Shown: one piece after another, positions 45,001-50,266 of the stretch
Numbering within the stretch: position 1 is the first letter of the stretch
Layout: every line of letters starts with the position of its first letter
Assembly (NCBI RefSeq): GCF_947179165.1
Contig: NC_077245.1
Coordinates: 45,967,286-46,031,285, forward strand
DNA: 64,000 nt
Direction: 5' to 3'
From: Solanum dulcamara
Lineage: Eukaryota; Streptophyta; Magnoliopsida; Solanales; Solanaceae
Position numbers and translations under genes: made by a program
Notes under the pieces: generated by a model
Told to the model about the DNA's origin: nothing
The model's input: only the letters and a program-made list of their open reading frames with translations
The model's database searches: none

Positions 45001-47053
45001 ATGTGATAAATGTATTATCCATCTATAAAACTTGTATTATATATGTTTTATAAATAATTCTCTGCAATATGTATTAAAACTGTATTATAAATGTATTATA
45101 AGTGTTCAGTAAAATTATTTTCTTATTGCTATAAATGATAAATATTTTCTTAATATTGTATATTTATGTAAGTTTCCCTAAAAAGAAAAAATAAAGAAGG
45201 ATATCGTTCTTGACTAATATGATCATTTCTTTTTACAACAAAGTATTATAATGCCACTATATACTATAATGTGCAATTTCAAATGATGTCATGCACGTTT
45301 AATAACTATGGAAAAAAGCCAAAACTAGTTTTTAACTATTCGAAATAAATTACATGTATCCTTAAATTATATTCTAACTCAAAAATACCCTTTTCGTCAT
45401 ATCATTGACACACTTTTATTCCTCCGTTTGACGGAATAAAATGTGGCATCCCATGTGTATTAATTTACGCCTCATAGGATCTCCAAATAAACACCCCACC
45501 CTACCTCATCTATTAAAAGACCCAAACTTAGAAGCTTTCTTCCCACATCTTAATAACCCTATTTGTCCCTTTCTCCATTTCTTCCGTCCTTGCTGATCAA
45601 GTCCACTGATCATTGCAGTCCATGCCACAATATCAGGATTTTTAGTCCTTAAAAACACTTTTAGTTCATCATCTTGCAGAACACATTTGTTATACATATC
45701 AGCAAGACTGCAACTTGTAAAATCATCAATTTCGGACCACATTTTGACCAACATTGAGTGGATAACTTGACTAGCTTTCAAATTAACTGAATTTGCATAA
45801 CCTTTTAAAATAGTAGATATGGTATTATTACTAAATTTCATCTCTGAATCTGACATCTTCAAAAATAATTTCGGAGCCTTCTCTCACTTAGGGTTATCAG
45901 GATGTGGGAAGAAAGCTTCTAAGTTTGAGTCTTTTAATGAGTGGATTTTGGTCTTTTAATTAATGGGGTGTGGTGTGGTGCTTACGTGGAGATTCTATTT
46001 GGCATAAATTAATACATATGAGATGTCATATTTCATTCTGTCAAACGGAGGGATAGAAGTGAGCCAATAGTATGACGGAAAGAGCATTTTTGAGCCAGAA
46101 TATAGTTTAAGGGTACATGTGCTCTATTTCGAATAGTTAAAGGATAGTTTTGACCCTTTTCCATAATAACTATAAGGGGTCGTTTGGTTGAGAGCAAGTT
46201 ATTCCAGGATTAATTCTCCTGTTAGCTATTCTGGGATATGTTTTTCCACCATGTATATGAGATAACTTATCCATCACTATGGTATAAATAGTGGGATAAA
46301 TTATCCCAAACTTGGCAATCAAAAAAGACACAAATATTTTATCCCTAGATTATTTTTTTATCCTATGACTATTTATTTTTATCCATTACACCAAACGACC
46401 TCTAATAGCAATGGACTGGGCGACATAATTAAAGGTCATTAATCATTATTGCATTAAATAATTGAAATGAATGGGGGAGCAGTAACAATTGACACAGTTA
46501 TTTTTTGTAATAAGAAATAAAAAATAGAAAAATTATTTTTCAAAAATGAGGAAAATGAAAAATCTGATGAAATTAAGAAATAGGATGAAAATTATATTTG
46601 AGAAAATTATTTGACCATACCTTGATGAAATTAACCGATGGTTTTATTTAGACGTGTCAACAAATATGAACCTATATATGAGTTACTATAGTTTATTTTG
46701 TGTAGCTCCTTGTTCTTTTTCCATTATTTAGCTTAGTGTCTTTTTAATGGTTCAAACAGATGAAGAAGCTCTATGAGCCAAGAAAGAGTAAGCGAATTGT
46801 GGTGGCTGTTCTTCAAGGGCACCAAATTCCACTGTATGGTGCGATATCAGTTCTTAGTGATGCTAAAGATCGGATTCAGAGTGTCTCTTTACCACTGAAC
46901 TTAACATTCCTAATGAGATCAAGGGCCTATATATTGGGAAGTCTGGTAAAGCCCGAGTTCTCTATTCATATCTCTTGCCAAGTAACTCTCAAAGGCAATC
47001 ACCTAGGCAAACACATCAATTTGACCAAGTCTAGTTCTTGTACTTATCGATGA
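14595..47053 (+). CDS. LEA_2/NHL-type single-pass membrane protein, three exons
   Basis: Join 14595-15047, 16069-16254 and 46760-47053: 151 + 62 + 97 codons, 310 residues, stop TGA. All junctions are phase 0 with GT..AG borders (GTGAGT, GTATGT; CAG, CAG). The cytosolic N-terminus has [10 protein letters not shown], the YYVQSPS motif (26-32), a His/Ser-rich part and an acidic run (91-111). One membrane helix spans about 116-141. The extracytosolic C-terminal two thirds is the LEA_2 fold ([48 protein letters not shown]) with N-glycosylation sequons NST, NLT and NLT. From memory it resembles Arabidopsis At1g45688/At5g42860-type proteins, whose biochemical role is unknown; the wider family includes NDR1/HIN1-like defence proteins. 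No frame break is seen. Intron 2 is 30.5 kb of nested transposons, so expression needs long-intron splicing. A separate two-gene reading is less likely, because neither half makes a complete domain. Confidence 0.88.
15485..15596 (-). mobile_element. Truncated TS-type SINE in intron 1
   Basis: On the minus strand the tRNA-derived promoter is visible: an A-box-like TAACTGGTAAAG (15585-15596 end) and a B-box-like GGGTTCAAGC (about 15550). It is followed by the TS-specific body CCGGACCC..GCGCATAGCGG..TAGTGCA. The middle is shortened relative to the usual TS unit. The head is cut off at TTA by the Tourist-like MITE at 15597. Confidence 0.75.
15597..15989. mobile_element. Tourist-like (PIF/Harbinger) MITE in intron 1
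   Basis: Terminal inverted repeats are GAGCCCGTTTGGAT at the left and ATCCAAACGGGCTC at the right, a perfect 14-bp match. They are flanked by TTA at 15594-15596 and 15990-15992. The 393-bp size, ends and 3-bp target fit Tourist MITEs. It lies inside the SINE, between exon 1 and exon 2, and leaves both splice sites intact (80 bp before the acceptor CAG). Confidence 0.88.
16069..16254 (+). CDS. Exon 2 of the LEA_2-type gene
   Basis: It encodes residues 152-213, [12 protein letters not shown] .. [11 protein letters not shown], the first half of the LEA_2 domain. The acceptor is TTGTGCAG|AGC and the donor CAA|GTATGT. The open frame extends on both sides of the exon, which could mislead a naive annotation into a 103-codon gene. 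Confidence 0.9.
16255..16693 (+). other. Start of intron 2, no element recognised
   Basis: This is 5' intron sequence before the first transposon remnant. A 72-codon open frame at 16345-16563 has no recognisable motif. Confidence 0.5.
17425..17649 (-). pseudogene. Short coiled-coil ORF in the Harbinger-like remnant
   Basis: A 74-codon frame ends in a charged coiled-coil stretch ([20 protein letters not shown] .. [10 protein letters not shown]). The arrangement resembles the C-terminal part of the NAM-associated/Myb-like proteins often carried by plant PIF/Harbinger elements. That identity is a guess from composition and context; no catalytic motif is present. Confidence 0.3.
17914..18844 (-). 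repeat. 3' LTR of the copia element (931 bp)
   Basis: On the minus strand it starts TGTTGGATTTAATTG at 18844 and ends ..TTTACTAACA at 17914. The polypurine tract GTGGGGGAT (about 18845-18853) directly precedes it. A minus-strand TATATATA near 18290 is the likely promoter TATA. It contains about nine copies of the hexamer CGAAGC at 18571-18626. Confidence 0.9.
18571..18650. repeat. CGAAGC hexamer and CGA trimer microsatellite in the 3' LTR
   Basis: About nine CGAAGC hexamers are followed by CGAG and CGA/CGG repeats. The same place in the 5' LTR (about 23837-23905) reads CCGAAG, four CCGTAG, CCGAAG, then a longer CGA run. The two LTRs have diverged here far more than elsewhere. Confidence 0.9.
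18845..19435 (-). other. Copia 3' untranslated region
   Basis: This lies between the end of pol and the 3' LTR. It is non-coding and ends in the polypurine tract at the LTR border. No separate gene is visible. Confidence 0.7.
19436..21770 (-). pseudogene. Copia pol: partial integrase, RT and RNase H
   Basis: Minus strand, starting at [19 protein letters not shown] of the integrase core (about 21765). Then [45 protein letters not shown], the RT ([22 protein letters not shown]) and RNase H ([29 protein letters not shown]), ending near 19436. In-frame stops lie at about 21600, 21500, 21485, 20858, 19815 and 19612. By comparison with the family, four of them look like single G:C to A:T changes (CGA to TGA twice, CAG to TAG, TGG to TGA). 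The integrase zinc-binding part is deleted. RT catalytic YVDD is intact. Confidence 0.9.
21741..22931 (-). pseudogene. Copia gag-protease, open but truncated
   Basis: The frame is open for 396 codons. It starts [16 protein letters not shown] and contains the gag core ([31 protein letters not shown]), a zinc knuckle [14 protein letters not shown] (CX2CX4HX4C) and the aspartic protease active site [12 protein letters not shown]. It ends at NGFYNFN because the internal deletion joins the protease end to integrase in another frame. The gag part itself shows no break, so a capsid-like protein could still be made. Confidence 0.88.
23188..24092 (-). repeat. 5' LTR of the copia element (905 bp)
   Basis: On the minus strand it starts TGTTGGGTTTAATTG at 24092 and ends ..CAGTTTACTCA at 23188. 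Against the 3' LTR there are scattered substitutions and small length changes (hexamer tract, AT runs, the 'AACA' against 'CA' end). The sequence after it (TAATCTTAAGGAAATT) is not the usual initiator-Met tRNA complement. Confidence 0.9.
24257..25860. other. AT-rich intron 2 sequence, no gene
   Basis: No coding motif is seen. A 68-bp tandem duplication ('aattacttttttaaaaatag' and following) lies at about 25011-25140. The rest is AT-rich, of unknown origin. Confidence 0.5.
25861..28379. repeat. Probable non-coding LTR sequence, ends unresolved
   Basis: The composition and wording (three copies of 'gaaccattttcctt..ggcat' at about 26430-26515, and 'cgcgaatgcggg' and 'cacaaacgcgaag' at 27480-27515) resemble Solanaceae gypsy LTRs. 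I could not place TG..CA ends or a target duplication. ORFs at 27222-27616 run across these GC-richer words and have no protein motif. Confidence 0.4.
28380..28715 (-). mobile_element. Orphan copia-type leader with tRNA-Met primer-binding site
   Basis: TGGTATCAGAGC, the complement of the initiator-Met tRNA 3' end, lies on the minus strand at 28704-28715 and is followed by leader-like sequence down to about 28380. No gag or pol follows, so only the 5' piece of an LTR retrotransposon remains. Confidence 0.65.
28716..29401 (-). repeat. Probable LTR remnant attached to the orphan primer-binding site
   Basis: The sequence above the primer-binding site must be the 5' LTR on the minus strand (..GAGTCATTTTATTA before the primer site). 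It is AT-rich, includes 'aactaactaact'-type words at 28890-28950, and its outer end is not clear. Confidence 0.45.
31355..32829 (-). pseudogene. LINE reverse transcriptase, C-terminal half
   Basis: Minus strand. From 32829 down: [47 protein letters not shown] then a stop, [12 protein letters not shown] and [17 protein letters not shown] (32098-32328). The catalytic box reads FLED instead of FADD, after a frame change. The open C-terminal part (31355-32038) has [39 protein letters not shown] and [17 protein letters not shown], as in plant RTE elements. Damage to the catalytic motif and the stops make it inactive. Confidence 0.87.
32835..35338 (+). repeat. Solo gypsy LTR inside the LINE (2504 bp)
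   Basis: It starts TGTAACACCCC and ends GGCGTGACA, flanked by ATTAT (32830-32834) and ATTGT (35339-35343), a 5-bp target duplication with one mismatch. LINE coding sequence continues on both sides. No internal region is present, so it is a recombination product. A GC-rich repeat cluster lies at 33235-33545. TCTCTCT-rich sequence near 33645-33690 precedes a likely leader. Confidence 0.85.
33235..33545. repeat. GC-rich palindromic repeat cluster in the solo LTR
   Basis: Three diverged units of about 120-145 bp each carry 'ggcgcgatgcgccactatcg' and, in the first two, 'ggcgcggcgcgccactac'. The GGCGCGCC/GCGCGC words are self-complementary. They stand out from the AT-rich surroundings. Confidence 0.85.
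35345..36672 (-). pseudogene. LINE endonuclease and N-terminal RT region
   Basis: Minus strand. The APE-type endonuclease begins near 36672: [39 protein letters not shown], then after a frame break [20 protein letters not shown] and [20 protein letters not shown]. The linker to RT follows (35510-36001): [23 protein letters not shown] [27 protein letters not shown] [11 protein letters not shown]. The Glu of QETKW and the SAYAPQ motif are present, but stops near 36330 and 36110 break the frame. It continues beyond the solo LTR. Confidence 0.85.
36966..37031 (-). repeat. 18-bp tandem repeat in the LINE 5' region
   Basis: About four copies of an 18-bp unit ('ctgttcacgttggagtta', starts about 36966, 36983, 37001 and 37019) lie upstream of the endonuclease start. 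Repeats of this kind in a LINE 5' UTR can be part of the internal promoter; that role is inference. Confidence 0.75.
38780..39971 (-). repeat. Gypsy LTR fragment with a 26-bp tandem array
   Basis: The high end reads ..GGGTTGTTACA (39971), the inverse of a TGTAACAACCC LTR start. The low end abuts the previous LTR without a visible TG/CA border, so it is truncated. At about 38830-38965 a unit containing 'atggtacc' recurs with starts near 38867, 38893, 38919 and 38945 (26 bp). Confidence 0.6.
40300..40506. repeat. Polypyrimidine tract followed by (AT)n
   Basis: A strand-asymmetric T/C tract of about 180 bp runs into an (AT)n run at about 40484-40506. The long phenylalanine-rich ORFs here are products of this composition. 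Confidence 0.9.
40520..42060. repeat. Tandem array, ~105-bp units with three-unit higher-order pattern
   Basis: About 13-15 diverged units contain 'aatcaagacacaatgtggta', 'tcttgcccatgagg', 'taacttgttgtttg' and a palindrome-like CTTGCC..GGCAAG. The 'taactt' marks fall near 41023, 41137, 41238, 41344, 41434, 41535, 41638, 41780, 41875 and 41981. From 41023 the units cycle as A (..cttggactaacaa), B (..ttgggctaagagg) and C (lacking 'tgtttg', ..tggtctaagtc) three times, about 300-340 bp per cycle. There is no coding capacity. Function and family are unknown to me. Confidence 0.85.
42180..42370. repeat. Polypurine tract
   Basis: This A/G-rich tract forms the right-hand partner of the polypyrimidine tract at 40300-40480 in the inverted-repeat element. 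Confidence 0.85.
42531..43370. other. AT-rich intron sequence, no gene
   Basis: The region contains a doubled 'cccgacatgtccattct' (about 42658 and 42691). It is otherwise AT-rich with no coding motif. Confidence 0.5.
43371..43756. repeat. AT-rich dispersed repeat, copy 1 (MITE-like)
   Basis: About 390 bp, matched in the same orientation by 44793-45178. Shared words include 'taattactgattttagc', 'tttttatttattaccat', 'tgtattataagtg' many times, and 'tatgtaagtt'. Internal 'gtattataagtg' copies suggest a MITE-derived or simple-repeat-rich element. Confidence 0.7.
43757..44792. other. Spacer with an LTR scrap and an A/G-rich tract
   Basis: Near 43959 'TGTCACGATCC' begins about 190 bp that looks like the end of a gypsy LTR. 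44390-44780 is a long A/G-rich tract. Words like 'gaatgaatcaaccctctatg' recur at 43318 and, diverged, at 43877 and 44162. No gene is seen. Confidence 0.5.
44793..45178. repeat. AT-rich dispersed repeat, copy 2 (MITE-like)
   Basis: This is the second direct copy of the repeat at 43371-43756, about 1.4 kb downstream. It is co-linear over its whole length, with scattered substitutions and small indels. Confidence 0.7.
45308..46164. mobile_element. Pack-MULE-like element carrying a PPR fragment
   Basis: Long terminal inverted repeats (about 240 bp, roughly 45308-45545 and 45897-46164) begin ATGGAAAA on both sides and match closely throughout, for example CCTCCGTTTGAC and CTTAGAAGCTTTCTTCCCAC. 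AATAACTAT occurs at 45301-45309 and 46165-46173, giving a 7-9-bp target duplication depending on how the shared AT is assigned. Long arms, this target size and a captured host gene piece are the signature of Pack-MULEs. There is no transposase. It lies in intron 2, 595 bp before exon 3. Confidence 0.82.
45506..45880 (-). pseudogene. Captured PPR-protein gene fragment
   Basis: On the minus strand an open frame of about 120 codons encodes pentatricopeptide-type sequence: [20 protein letters not shown], then [34 protein letters not shown] and [16 protein letters not shown]. These are the S/L-type PPR motifs of plant organelle RNA-editing-type proteins. Only about three motifs are present, with no start region, E or DYW domain. 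A stop lies just upstream (about 45882). The last 20 or so codons run into the left terminal repeat. It is antisense to the host gene. Confidence 0.82.
46176..46402. mobile_element. Tourist-like MITE (TAA target)
   Basis: The ends are GGGGTCGTTTGG (46176) and CCAAACGACCTC (46402), flanked by TAA at 46173-46175 and 46403-46405. It is 227 bp with internal 'ttatccca'/'gggataa' inverse words. Its left flank starts inside the right target copy of the Pack-MULE. Confidence 0.82.
46403..46759 (+). other. 3' end of intron 2
   Basis: This is apparently old intron sequence with no recognised element. It ends in a T-rich tract (about 46710-46745) and TTCAAACAG before exon 3, a normal plant acceptor context. 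Confidence 0.6.
46760..47053 (+). CDS. Exon 3 of the LEA_2-type gene
   Basis: It encodes residues 214-310: [44 protein letters not shown] and [15 protein letters not shown], stop TGA at 47051-47053. It starts with an ATG codon that is an internal Met, so the exon mimics a 97-codon gene. The sequence continues the LEA_2 domain exactly where exon 2 stops. Confidence 0.9.
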   Translation: MKKLYEPRKSKRIVVAVLQGHQIPLYGAISVLSDAKDRIQSVSLPLNLTFLMRSRAYILGSLVKPEFSIHISCQVTLKGNHLGKHINLTKSSSCTYR

Positions 47054-47400
47054 ATTACTTCTTTTTCTATCTTTGTCGAGCAATTTAAATTTCTTTTTTG
47101 GTTAGCTTTATTACCTGACTTGTTTGTCCAATTGTTGCTTAGCTTTCTAGCTTGCTTTTGTTATTGTATCACAATAACACAGCATGATAAGAGATGCATA
47201 TTGAATAACTTTAAGAAAATATTCTCGAAAAAATATATTTTCCTGTAACATAAATTTTGGAACTTCATTCTGACATATAATTATGCCCTTGAAATTTCTG
47301 TTACCTTAATTGGTGATTCGTTATAATTAGGATTACGCAACAAACATTTTTTTTAGAAGCAATCTACTACATCATTTTTTTATTCCTTCAAAAAGAAAAT
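47054..47400 (+). other. 3' flank of the host gene
   Basis: T-rich sequence follows the stop, as expected of a 3' UTR. I see no clear AATAAA signal within the first 150 bp. No other feature is visible. Confidence 0.5.
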
Positions 47401-47414
47401 GACGAAATCCTTGT

Positions 47415-47750
47415 AGGAATGAATATATTTTGGGGTGGTGAAGTTGAATATGAAGCAAGTTAGGCGAAATACAACCGTCGTCCTGAAGTGGTTCAAAGGT
47501 TTCCAATCTTTGATCATCCTCAACACATGTTTAGGAGTAAAATGGTTGTAAGTGATACAGAACATAAAATGATGGAAATTCATGTAAGAGTGAATACGTT
47601 TTGGGGTGGTGAAGTTGAGTACGAAGCAAGTTCGGTGAAATACAACCATTGTCCTGAAGTGGTGCAAAGGTCCTCAATCTCCCTCAAATACAATCTCCCA
47701 CAACACATGTTTAGAAGTAAATGGCTGTAAGTGACCAAGAACTTTCAATG
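47415..47750. repeat. Tandem duplication, period about 172 bp
   Basis: 'ttttggggtggtgaagttga' starts at about 47428 and again at about 47600. 'ctgaagtggt', 'caacacatgttta' and 'gtaaatggctgtaagtga' type words also recur in order. Open frames on both strands here follow the duplication and show no known domain. Confidence 0.8.
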
Positions 47751-47816
47751 TTTATAACTGAACAATATCCATTGTGATTACGACCAATGAATTAACAATT
47801 TACGTTGAGACTTATC

Positions 47817-50058
47817 TCATGCCCCAAACTCAAGGGGCGCAACTGGCACCTAATGTCAAAACTCAGGCCCGAGCCGATCCTACTGAATCATTTTCTTTTA
47901 GTGCATGACAACCACACGTAATCAAGAAAACAAACAAGTATATCTCGGCTTAAAATTAAGCTCTTAGCTGGCAAGACCCCTGTCAACAACTCTATAAAAG
48001 AAACAACTACTCCCAACAATTCATACAAAGAAATAGCCAATTAGCACACAAGTCCTAATTAGGCCGTCGAGGCCACCATGATCTCTATACAGAAGTTGAA
48101 AGCAGGTATTTAATAAAACAATGCATCAAACAGCTATCAAGCCCAACAATCCAACAAACTAGACCGACATGGCCCATAACATAGCTATACAACCCACACA
48201 CTAGTCTGCAAGCCTCAAAGAGTAGTAAATCTTGGCCGGACAGGGCCCCAGTCTACCCAATATATACAACAATTGCTAACAAACCTCCAAACTTTGGCAG
48301 CTCCGAGAGAAAGGGGCTAGCCAACCTGATAGAAGTCAACCCTGCTACTGAGGAGGTCTATTTGGTGGTCTGTCGGGACTTTCAGGCATGAATGCAGTGC
48401 CCCCAGACAATGGGGCATCAGTACAAAATAATGTACTAAATATGAAAGACGGTAGACTATGAACAGGTATCATATTATATTGAGAGTAATCAGATAAATG
48501 AATCAACATTTAGATAAGCGCACTGACCTGCTCCTAAATATAAACAAATCAAAAATAATAAAACAACAACCTAACCAAGTTCCCATAAGTTTGGAAGGTA
48601 CAAACAACAAACAAGACCACCTGCCTAGGTCCCCATAAGCCCAGAAGGTGTCAATTCAGTCTATATACCCCTATTAGTAGTCCCCTAGTCCCGTAGGTAG
48701 CCACATAGCCCTCTTAGGCAATAATATAGCCCCATAGGAAGCACATAACTCTCTTAGGAATTGATATAACCTCATAGTGAATTCATAGCCCTCTTGGCAA
48801 TAACATAGACCCATAGGTAATACATAGCCTTCTCAGGCATCAATATAGTCCCATAGGCAGCTCATAGCCCTCTTAGGCAACACCATTGCTCTGTAGGAAG
48901 CACATAGCCTTCTTAGGCACAAATAAATCCCTATAGGCAACACATAGACTTTTTAGGCATGATTACATTTCTGCAGCTAACCACAATAACCCCAAGGGCA
49001 AAAATAACATTTCAGTAGGCTAAAAATGAGTAATATAGCTATAAGCAACCTATACGAATATCCCCTAAGACCTGCCCAACTAGGGACTCTACTAACAGAA
49101 TATGAATCCCGATAAGGGAGTATTACAATAACTCGGGAAGCAAACAACCAATAATCTTGGCTAAAACATAACAACGATAATAACAACCTTCTTGTAGCGG
49201 CTAAGTTTTAAGAAAACATGCCGGAAAAAGGAAATAGCCTTAACATAACTTTTCAATAATTTTAAGCTATCTATGGACTTCTTAAATAACCCCCTTGATA
49301 TTACAACATGAAAGTATCACAATTAACACATCAAATATAAGACACCACGACAATCTAATAACAAAAATGTGGATTTTCGTTGTAGATTGCTATTTGCTAC
49401 TTATTGAAGATAGAATTAATAAAATAAGGATCTTACCTTGATCCTAAGAACGTCAAACCCTTTCTGGACCAACACTAAAGTGTGATACGCTATGAAATCA
49501 CTAAAATAAATTATACCATGATGACGAGCACAACTTCAGTCAAGGACTTAGGTCGAGAAAATTACTAATATGGGTGATCCTAGGAATGGGTTTGAAGTTT
49601 TTTCTGGTTCAAAAATGAAAAAATGAAGAAAAAACAAAGAAGAAGATATATATAAAGTTCCATTGACCTAGGGGGCACCCACTTCATGTGCCTACTTGTG
49701 CAGTCTTATGAAAACGTGAATATCTCTTAATTCCCAAGTCGTATTGACAAACGGTTTAATACATTAGAAACAAGACTCATAGATCTTCTATTTGATAGGT
49801 CATAGGTCTCATAACACTTTATATATTTGGATAAAACCTCTGAAATATTTGATCTAAATTTTAGAGTAACCTTTATAAAGGAACTTACAATAATTTTTGC
49901 CAACTTTTATTTTGCACCTCGCTAAACTTCAAAATTTAATATATGAACCTTCAACAATTAAATAGTGACATACCACATAATTTTTAATTTATCACTCTCG
50001 TTGTCTTGCAGCAAAGGTATGAGCTAATTTAGACGTTTCAAAAAGTAGGGGTATTACA
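47817..50058 (-). repeat. 3' LTR of the minus-strand gypsy element (2.24 kb)
   Basis: On the minus strand it starts TGTAATACCCC at 50058, right after the polypurine tract, and ends near 47817 (..TTTGGGGCATGA). It includes a 40-bp tandem array (48690-48970). Only the last 125 bp are duplicated in the truncated 5' LTR. Confidence 0.8.
48690..48970. repeat. 40-bp tandem array in the 3' LTR
   Basis: Seven units start near 48702, 48742, 48782, 48822, 48862, 48901 and 48941. Each has two related halves, 'cacatagccctcttaggcaa' and 'taatatagccccataggaag'. Register is kept at 40 bp (once 39). Confidence 0.9.
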
Positions 50059-50070
50059 TCTCCCCCCCTT
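50059..50070 (-). other. Polypurine tract
   Basis: AAGGGGGGGAGA on the minus strand directly precedes the LTR start TGTAATACCCC. It is the plus-strand primer of the gypsy element. Confidence 0.88.
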
Positions 50071-50266
50071 AGAAATGAAGTTAAGTTCTTAGGAGTTGCC
50101 AAAATTTGGGAGTCTCCTCTGTAAATGTAACTATCCAAAAATCTAAAATGTGGAAATTCCAAACCAGGCATCGCATACGACGATATTAATAGCTAATAAC
50201 TATAGCTTTGCAATATCAGTCAGAGCAAAAGAACTACAGTGATAACAACTATAATAATAAGTAACA

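Noticed and set aside
46760..47053. A separate 97-codon gene starting at ATG 46760
   Set aside because: The ATG follows a splice acceptor (..CAAACAG), and the protein is only the C-terminal half of a LEA_2 domain that continues exactly from exon 2.
47380..47730. Two overlapping ORFs on opposite strands
   Set aside because: They result from the 172-bp tandem duplication. No recognised protein motif.
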